From Pleodorina starrii (lineage: Eukaryota > Chlorophyta > Chlorophyceae > Chlamydomonadales > Volvocaceae): a stretch of 64,000 nt of DNA. Under the pieces are notes generated by a model. It did no database searches. It was not told the DNA's origin and saw only the letters and a list, made by a program, of their open reading frames with translations. The translations under genes and the position numbers were made by a program. The stretch is from positions 1,163,001 to 1,227,000 of the forward strand of contig BRXU01000027.1 in assembly GCA_030267565.1 (NCBI GenBank), in the 5' to 3' direction. The first letter of the stretch is position 1. Every line of letters starts with the position of its first letter. This document shows positions 57,469-64,000 of the stretch, one piece after another.

Positions 57469-60265
57469 ATGAGGGATCGACGTCGTGATGGAGCCCGGAC
57501 AACGTGGCTCGGGGCTTGCGTACATCTGTTTCTCTTCACGGCAGCGGGCCACTGGGTTCCCAAGGCCGTCTCGGGGCAGCGGGACAACCTGGTTGTGTAC
57601 AGCTTCGCACCAACCGACACCGAGTTCGTGCGCAACTTGGGGTACTTCGTAAGGGAGGCCGTCCAAGATGATACCCGCAGTGACTACGTCATCATAGTGC
57701 AGGAGTCCACTGATATGCACGTAGGTGCAGGAGAGTTGCAGTCTTCCGTGCTCTGCCTTGACGTACCCTTCGTGTACGGTGTCCGCGGAAGCGGATGACC
57801 TGCTCATAAAAAAATCTATACCCGCGGAAAAGAATGTGTTTGTTGAGAGGTGATTGTAAGCCCTCTGGGCCTGTAGTGATTGTGGCTCCACCTTGTTCTG
57901 GGCACAGGCGCAAACAAGTCGCTGGTTCACATGGGCTGCTTGAAGCCCATCTTCCCCAACCCTCCGTTGGCCCGGCTACCCTGTACCGGCGCTTTGCCTG
58001 GGGTTGGTTGCTTGTCTGCAACGCGATTAGGCCAGCATCATGAAATGCACGTTGGGTCGTGTGTGCCCTCCTGCAGCCGGTTGATGCACCGTGTTCATGA
58101 TTGTATGCTTTGCGCCGTCTGCTCTCTGCAGAAGGTCAAGCTACCGGAATTGCCCCGTCATGCTCGCTACGTTCGGCATACCAACCGGTGCTACGATTGG
58201 GGCTCGTACGGCTGGCTGCTCTTCACTGGTCGCGTGGATCCGACGCGCTATAAGTACTTCTTCTTCATTAACTGCAGTGTCAGGGGCCCGTTCTTGCCGG
58301 CGTACGCTCGGGTACGTGGCTACACGATTGCGTCAGTAAACGTTTAATCTGTCTCCGTCGGTGACGTGAAATGGTGGCAAGACACGAACGCGCATGGGGC
58401 CTAACAGGTCGCTGCACTGGCGGCATGCAGGCCGACCCCGGCGCACGCACCAAATGCAGCTCAACCCGGCCATTTGCCGCAGGGGCGCGTGCACTGGACC
58501 GATCCCTTTATTTCCCGCCTAGTTGGAGACGTCAAGATGGTAGGCCCCACGATCAGCTGTGAGGGCAGTGCGCTGAACGGCGACTTCCGCGGCAAATGGC
58601 GTTACAATCCACATGTGCAGTCCTACGCGGTGGCAACTGACAGGGTGAGGACATCGGGGCACGACAAATGGATATATGTCAGTTGCATCCTTGCATGCAG
58701 GACATCTCTCCCCTCGATGGAGAGAATGGACAAGCTCTTTCATGGCAGCATGGGTTGGCTCGTGACAAGCACATCGCAGTGGCATGAAGTACCAGCGCTC
58801 CGGCCGGACGCCCGGGACGCGCGGGCCATTTCGCCTCGCTCGCCTCACTTTCCTGCCCGTGCTGAACACCCCGCCTGGGATTCGTTCCCGCTGTTGCACT
58901 CGACTGCGCAAGGTGGGCTTGCAAGTCCTGCTGGACGACGGTCGCGTCTTTCACTGCCACAACAACCGTTGGAACACGATCTACTACAGCGAGCTGGGCT
59001 CCTCAACGGCCATCCTCAAGGCGGGGTACAACATCGACTGTCTCATGACCAAGTACCAGGGGATCGACTGGCGGAACAAGTCAAACTGGGGCTGCAACGC
59101 AAGGTGGGTGGCCGCGGCTTGCCCCGTGCTAGCACTGGGGACTGGAGCGCTTTCTGATGTATGCACGGTTGGAGTGGACCCAAAGCGTCCTCAGTGCGTG
59201 CCGGCGAACCCGGCGGCAGCCGGCGGCACGCCACCGCACATTAATCAGTTACAACCGGCCGGCCGGCGCCTCAAGGCTACGTGGCCTGTCCGGTGCTTGT
59301 TGACCGCAGGTCCACCCCGCAGTCCGAGCTAACGTACGACGGGATTACGCTGGACCCCCTGGAGGTGATGTTCGTGAAGGTCAAGGAGTTCCTGCTGCAG
59401 CGCAACGTTAGTTACGCCCTGAAGGCGGCGCAGTACGACACGTGGCTGGTGAGGATGTGTTAGGTGGAGGGGATGGGTGACGGCGCTGTCCTTTGACTGG
59501 CGTTCTCCACTTATTCCTACTAGGACTGCCGTTCCCTGTGTCGGATGTTTTCTAAGCCGCAGGAAGTTGCCTCCTGTACGATGAACATAAGCTTGCAAGG
59601 TTTGAAAGCAAGCGATCGACAACTGATGCGCCTGTGCTGCAGTTAGCAAGCGCGCCGACGCCCCGCCGGCTTTTGGCGACTTTGGTACTTCACTGCTTCA
59701 ACCGCTTACGGCCGCGCACGCCTTCTCACCTCTCCACAGGAGCAGGGGCCGTCGAATCTTTCTACTGTGGTGTCGAACAAGTACGCGAGCGACGAGTTCT
59801 CATATAAGGCGCCTCGCATCCTTGTTGCGAAAGCGCGCGGCTCAAGCTGCTTCGACGCGGACTTTTACCGCCGACGAAACCCGGACCTCACGGACATCAG
59901 CTCGGAGGCGTCCGCCTGGAGGCATTACACGTTCTATGGGCAGTTCGAGCGGCGGCCCCGCAGGTACGCACGGCCACAAGATACCGGGGTGGACGGAGCA
60001 GTGACCCCTTCCATGCCCCGTTGTGGCCCGTGGTTGAAGCCTCCAGTTAGCTGAGGTTAAACCCAATAGGAGGCCCTTTGGGGCCCGTCCACGTTGCTGG
60101 TGTGCTCGGGTGCGTGCGGCTTGATGTATAAGGCCAGCTACCTTCGGCTTCTCAGAATTCGTTTTAAGAGCACACAAAACATCAGTCCCTCGACATTTGG
60201 TGTGGGTTTCACCTCTGTGCAGGTTCACTTGCCCTATGGACTACTCGAAGTACTTCAAGACCTGA
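57469..60265 (+). CDS. Predicted secretory-pathway glycosyltransferase (RgpF-like), 7 exons
   Basis: Exons 57469-57720, 58132-58311, 58483-58644, 58913-59103, 59310-59448, 59740-59963 and 60223-60265 give 396 aa in phase. A hydrophobic stretch at residues 11-28 after a basic start suggests a signal anchor (type II Golgi membrane) or signal peptide. The central part has the block CYDWGSYGWLLFTG, RYKYFFFINCSVRGPFLP, then WTDPFISRL, VGPTISCEG and HVQSYAVATD. These recall polysaccharide (rhamnan RgpF-like) glycosyltransferases and related algal or fungal proteins, where the NxSVRGP segment forms part of the catalytic fold. Donor and acceptor are unknown. It may decorate cell-wall glycoproteins. 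Exon 4 uses an unusual acceptor (gcgcaag). An exon-like piece at about 57909-57980 was left out because the shorter join fits the family better. Confidence 0.8.
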
Positions 60266-60435
60266 GACTGCGTGCCACGCAAACTGGTTTGGCCCAAGAT
60301 AGAAAGGGCTTGAGGGTTGTACGTTAAAGTGGAGTCAGGAGTGGAGTTGATGACGGTTGCCCTGACCGTACATGTACGGCGCTTCGCGTGTAGACGTTAG
60401 CTCTGGCGTGGTCTGATGGTAACCTACTTTGCGCA

Positions 60436-60440
60436 TGTAA
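60436..60440 (+). terminator. Candidate TGTAA poly(A) signal of the glycosyltransferase gene
   Basis: It lies 171 nt after the stop at 60265 and only 25 nt before the HEL2 start codon, implying almost touching transcription units if real. Confidence 0.3.
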
Positions 60441-60464
60441 AGCGTTAACATCATCGCGTTCAAG

Positions 60465-63400
60465 ATGGCGATGAACGATGACTTGTGCTTGGTGTGCGCG
60501 GATCCTTTAGAGTTTACCGCTTTCGGGTCCTGCGGACATAAGGAAGTTTGTTCAAGATGCGTCGCACGCATGCGCTTCGTGCTCAAGGACCGAGGATGCG
60601 TCTTCTGCCGCCAGGACAACGCGCAGGTCTACTTCACCCGGTTTATGGGAGATTACACGGCACGCCTTGGGCCGGAGGACTTTGATAAATTGCAGGTGCG
60701 GTGCACATATATTATAATTGTCAGTGACGCATTCCATGCGACCAGGGTTGGCCTGACTGTGCTTGAAATTCCCCGCCGCAGGCACGCGCGGACCGGCGCG
60801 AGCTCTTCACGCTGCCAGAAATTAACGGCTACTTCGATGATGAGAAGCATTTTCAAGGAATACGGTATGAGCGACAAATGTCACACACCTAGGCCGCAGG
60901 GCACGGGTCTTGAAACTGTTTTTTCCCCTCGCAGAGCCTTGTGCGGCTTTACGCACCCAGTTTTGGAATCCGGACCCGCGAAGGCCGCCCCAAAGTTCAA
61001 CAACTTCAATGCTCTCAAGAAGCACATTGAGAGCACACTCGGCCAGTTCTTCTGTGACGTGTGCGTGAAGGGGAGAAAGGTGCGTGTTTTGCGCCGCGCG
61101 CATGGCAGGCGACACGGCGGGCGGCCGATGGCAAGCGCAGCTCTGATTACTGCAGACCATGTGGTGGGACACGAGAGATCTCTGGGATGCAAGGCGCATA
61201 GATGAGGCCTTGTAACCAATACTGGCCGAGCCAGTTGCACGTCACCAGTGTCTCCCGGCTTGGATTGAGAGGCACGGCAGACAGCAGGACAGGGCATTCT
61301 GCTCATGGCCCACTTTACCCGTGCCCAGCGCTCCTAACCGGAGAATCCATCCGATGCCACTTAGTAAGTGACCGCCCACATCCCACCTGTGGACGCCAGG
61401 TCTTCCTCAGCGAGCAGCTCGTGTACAGCAAGGATGCGCTGCGCAGACACCAGGAGACGGGGGATGAGTCCGGGCCGCTCGCGGAGAGCGGGTTCAAGGG
61501 GCACCCGCCGTGCAAATTTTGCCGCACGCGCTTTTACGACTCCAACGACCTGTACCGGCACATGGAGGGCTCCCACGAGCACTGCTTTCTGTGCAGGCGA
61601 GCAGCGCCGGACAAGTACGTCTACTTTCGGCATTACAAGGTGGGTCAGACCCGCGCCACGACCCGGGCCGCAGAGCCCACAGTTCGCTTGACGTGGGTTT
61701 CACATCCAGCGCCGTCTGTGTGCACTCGCTTGTGAGGGTTGACGACCTCTACCTTGAGACAATCCTATGAAACCGGAGGTTGCCTTGTGAGACAGTCCGT
61801 GGCCTCTGGTTTGCACCCATGTTTCTGTGATGGACACCGGACGGCCCGTTAGCAGCGTTCCTGACACTTGTCCCTCCCCGCGTTCCCTTCCTCGTATCGC
61901 TGATGGGACGCGCATCTATCTTCCGACGGGGCCAGGAGCTCGAGGGTAAGCGGCATCGGGTCGTAGGGCGGGGTCTGTTCCGTACCGCTTATGATGGCGT
62001 ACCTTGACGGGATCAAGGTGCCTGTTTTGTTGGCGGTTGGTGTCGTGGATGTGCAAGGGGTTGTCACGCACCGCTGCCGGACAGCACCTTTCTGCTGAGC
62101 AGCAGACCGTCATCCTATCGGCGAGGACCGTGTTGCTCCGCTTGACTGCTACCCCTGCAGACCATTTCACGAAGGATCACCACCCGTGCCCGCACCCCAC
62201 CTGCCTGGAGCGCAAGTTTGTGGTGTTCAACACGGACTACGAGCTGAAGGCGCACTTCGCGGCGGAGCACGGCGACGAGGTGAAGATGTCGGCTGCCCAG
62301 CGGCGCCAGGCGCTCACGATCCCGCTGCAGCTGCAGTACCGCTCGCGGGATGACGAGGAGACGGAGCCGGGGCCCAGCGCGCGGCTGGAGCGGGCCGGTA
62401 AGCGCCGGGCCGCACTGGCGGGTGGCGGCTATGTCTGCCTCTGCTGGGGTGCCTGCCTGCCTGCCCGTCTTGCATACGGCAGCACGCGAAGAGAGTGGGG
62501 CATGGTTGCCTGTGTGCCGCGCTGGGTGTGTAAGAGGCTTTAATGTACATTCGTACGCGTAGCCGGTGAAAGGCCTCACCGCGGGGCAAGGGTTGGGTCA
62601 GAGAGAGGCTACATGCTAACATGCAAATCCCTGCCGCTATGCCTCCCCGCATCGATTCCATCTCCCAAAGCCATTGTGATTGGCGGTGGACACAACATCG
62701 GCAGCCGTGCGGCGCGCAGCGGCCGTGGTGCGGCGGGGGGGATGCACCACAGCCGGTCGGAGCCCCAGATCGCTCAGCCGACGAGCACATCAGGGCAGGA
62801 CGGCCCTACAGAGGTAAGAAAATTTTGACGCGGATGGCGGCCGATGCCTGTCGCTCAAACTTTAGACACTCCATAGCCAGGCAGCGATGGCCCATAGCCA
62901 GGCAGCGACGGCCCATAGCCAGGCAGCGACGGTCCATAGCCAGGCAGCGACGGCCCATAGCCGGTCAACGGGGTTAAGGAAGGACGGTCCGCCGGGTATG
63001 CGGGTGTCTACATTTTGCGTGACTCGTCCGTTCCGTACTGGTACGTGAATAGAAAACATGTTGAAGCACGTGCGCTCGAGCCGCGCAGATTCTCGCTGAC
63101 TTGACACCGGTGGTCGCTGCATTGCATCGATGATACCTTCCCCCCGTGCAGTTGACCTTCAACGCGGAGGATTTCCCAGCGCCGTCCAGCTCTCAGCAGG
63201 CCGGAGCAGGGCCCCTGGGGCGATGGGCTGCGTTTGCGGGCACACAGGCCAGCGCCGGAAATCTGTCTGGAGAGGACTTTCCGGCGCTTCCGACGATGTC
63301 GAAGAACCAGCGGCGCAGGATCAAGGAGCAGCAGCGAACGCTGGCGGAGCGCCTCAGCGCAGCCGCGCAGCCGCCGCGCGTGCTCAACCGCGCAGGGCCT

Positions 63401-64000
63401 GGGCCCGCCGGTGGTGGCGCAGCCGCCGCAGGCGCGTCGAGCGGTGCAGGCCAGGTCCTTCCGGGGTCCGCCGACTTCCCGGCGCTCCGGGCGGCGGCAC
63501 CGCAGGCGGCGCCGCCTCCGGCGCCAGCGGCGCCTCCGGCCTCGGTCTCCAGCAGCTCCTTCGTTGCTGCGCGCGCGGCGGACGTCGTTGCGCCTGTGCC
63601 CGCCAACCGCCGCCCGCCCGGCTTTGGGCAGGAGGAGTTTCCCGCCCTTGGGGGTCGCGCAAAGGCGCGGCAGGCGCCGCCGCCACCCTTGCCGACGGCC
63701 GTGTCAGGTTACTCGGATGCCGCCGCTCCGTCGTCGTCTTCGTCTTTGGCCACATCGACGTCCCTCTCTCAGACGGACGTGCTGCACAGCCTCTTTATGC
63801 GCCCGGGATCAGCCGCAGCAATCGCGTCGGCGGGAGCTTCGGACGCCTCTGCCTCCGCGGCGGCGGCCGACGCTGCACCGCAGCTCAACGCCGAGGACTT
63901 CCCGTCGTTGCCGGGTGGCAGGGCCAAGGGGCGCGGCGCGAAGGTCCAGCTCAGCAAGGCCTCGCCAGCCAAGGCGCAGGTCGCTGCCGTGCCCGATCCG
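60465..64000 (+). CDS. ZNF598: ZNF598/HEL2-type RING E3 ubiquitin ligase, ribosome collision sensor (partial, 3' end outside window)
   Basis: Family role: binds collided ribosomes and ubiquitinates 40S proteins to start ribosome-associated quality control. Exons 60465-60695, 60782-60864, 60935-61079, 61400-61639, 61936-61945, 62161-62397, 62671-62813 and 63152-64000+ are in phase. The RING is complete (C8, C11, C23, H25, C29, C32, C45, C48). The characteristic GFTHPV, FCDVCVKGRKVFLSEQLVYS, CKFCRTRFYDSNDLYRHMEG, HCFLCRR and DHHPCPHPTCLERKFVVF zinc-finger series follows. Exon 5 is a 10-nt microexon (GAGCTCGAGG) between two good splice sites. It is needed to keep frame and restores the family's YKELE-HF. 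The last exon has recurrent FPAL/FPSL motifs (EDFPALP, ADFPALR, EEFPALG, EDFPSLPG) in Ala/Pro-rich low-complexity protein. It continues past the window end. Confidence 0.93.
62871..62962. repeat. 21-bp tandem repeat in HEL2 intron 7
   Basis: About 4.4 copies of CCATAGCCAGGCAGCGACGG-like units, diverging in the last copy. It is purely intronic. On the minus strand it opens a frame of repeated Trp-Leu-Trp heptamers, which is an artefact. Confidence 0.9.

Noticed and set aside
57909..57980. Additional exon (GANKSLVHMGCLKP) in the glycosyltransferase
   Set aside because: Not needed for frame, and the join without it gives the expected family sequence; kept as a possible alternative exon only.
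1..64000. CRISPR arrays, bacterial operons or prophage
   Set aside because: Gene structure is eukaryotic throughout; tandem repeats found have no unique spacers of CRISPR type.

Overview
The window is GC-rich nuclear DNA from a eukaryote with dense, short GT-AG introns, most likely a flagellated green alga (Chlorophyta, chlamydomonad-like). The reasons are plastid-type genes with transit peptides (tryptophan synthase alpha, L-aspartate oxidase, an LPA1-like photosystem assembly factor, a thylakoid-lumen-type protein), an outer-arm-dynein-type thioredoxin light chain, and a few TGTAA motifs placed like green-algal poly(A) signals. The species cannot be named from the sequence alone. All gene models were assembled by hand from reading frame, splice-site phase and protein-family likeness. 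Every multi-exon model listed closes in frame.

Layout from left to right. 1.4-3.3 kb (-): predicted thylakoid-lumen Cys-rich protein, divergent from PUM3 (+, 3.5-9.2 kb), a ten-exon ribosome-biogenesis Pumilio protein. Two PUM3 introns carry five box C/D snoRNA-like genes: three copies of a 25S-directed guide and two copies of an 18S-directed guide. 11.2-12.7 kb (-): NIP7. 13.0-14.1 kb (+): dynein thioredoxin light chain. 15.9-17.5 kb (+): six-exon gene of unknown function. 18.4-20.2 kb (-): RPL12 (uL11). 22.0-25.2 kb (-): TRPA. 26.7-30.2 kb (-): LPA1-like. 33.2-36.0 kb (+): seven-exon gene of unknown function. 37.2-39.9 kb: two tandem copies of an approximately 1.17-kb repeat with hairpin ends. 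41.0-42.7 kb (-): steroid 5-alpha-reductase (DET2/SRD5A). 44.7-46.5 kb (+): NUDT1/MTH1-type Nudix hydrolase. 48.3-51.3 kb (+): L-aspartate oxidase. 53.8-56.8 kb (-): RCC1-repeat protein with an F-box-like N-terminus. 57.5-60.3 kb (+): predicted glycosyltransferase. 60.5 kb to the window end (+): ZNF598/HEL2 E3 ligase, cut off at the right edge.

The genes form no operon, but ribosome biology is over-represented: PUM3, NIP7, uL11, the collision sensor HEL2/ZNF598, and snoRNAs nested in PUM3 whose guides match 25S and 18S rRNA. Co-transcribing rRNA-modification guides with a pre-60S assembly factor is the most interesting biology here. The second theme is plastid metabolism (Trp and NAD synthesis, photosystem assembly).
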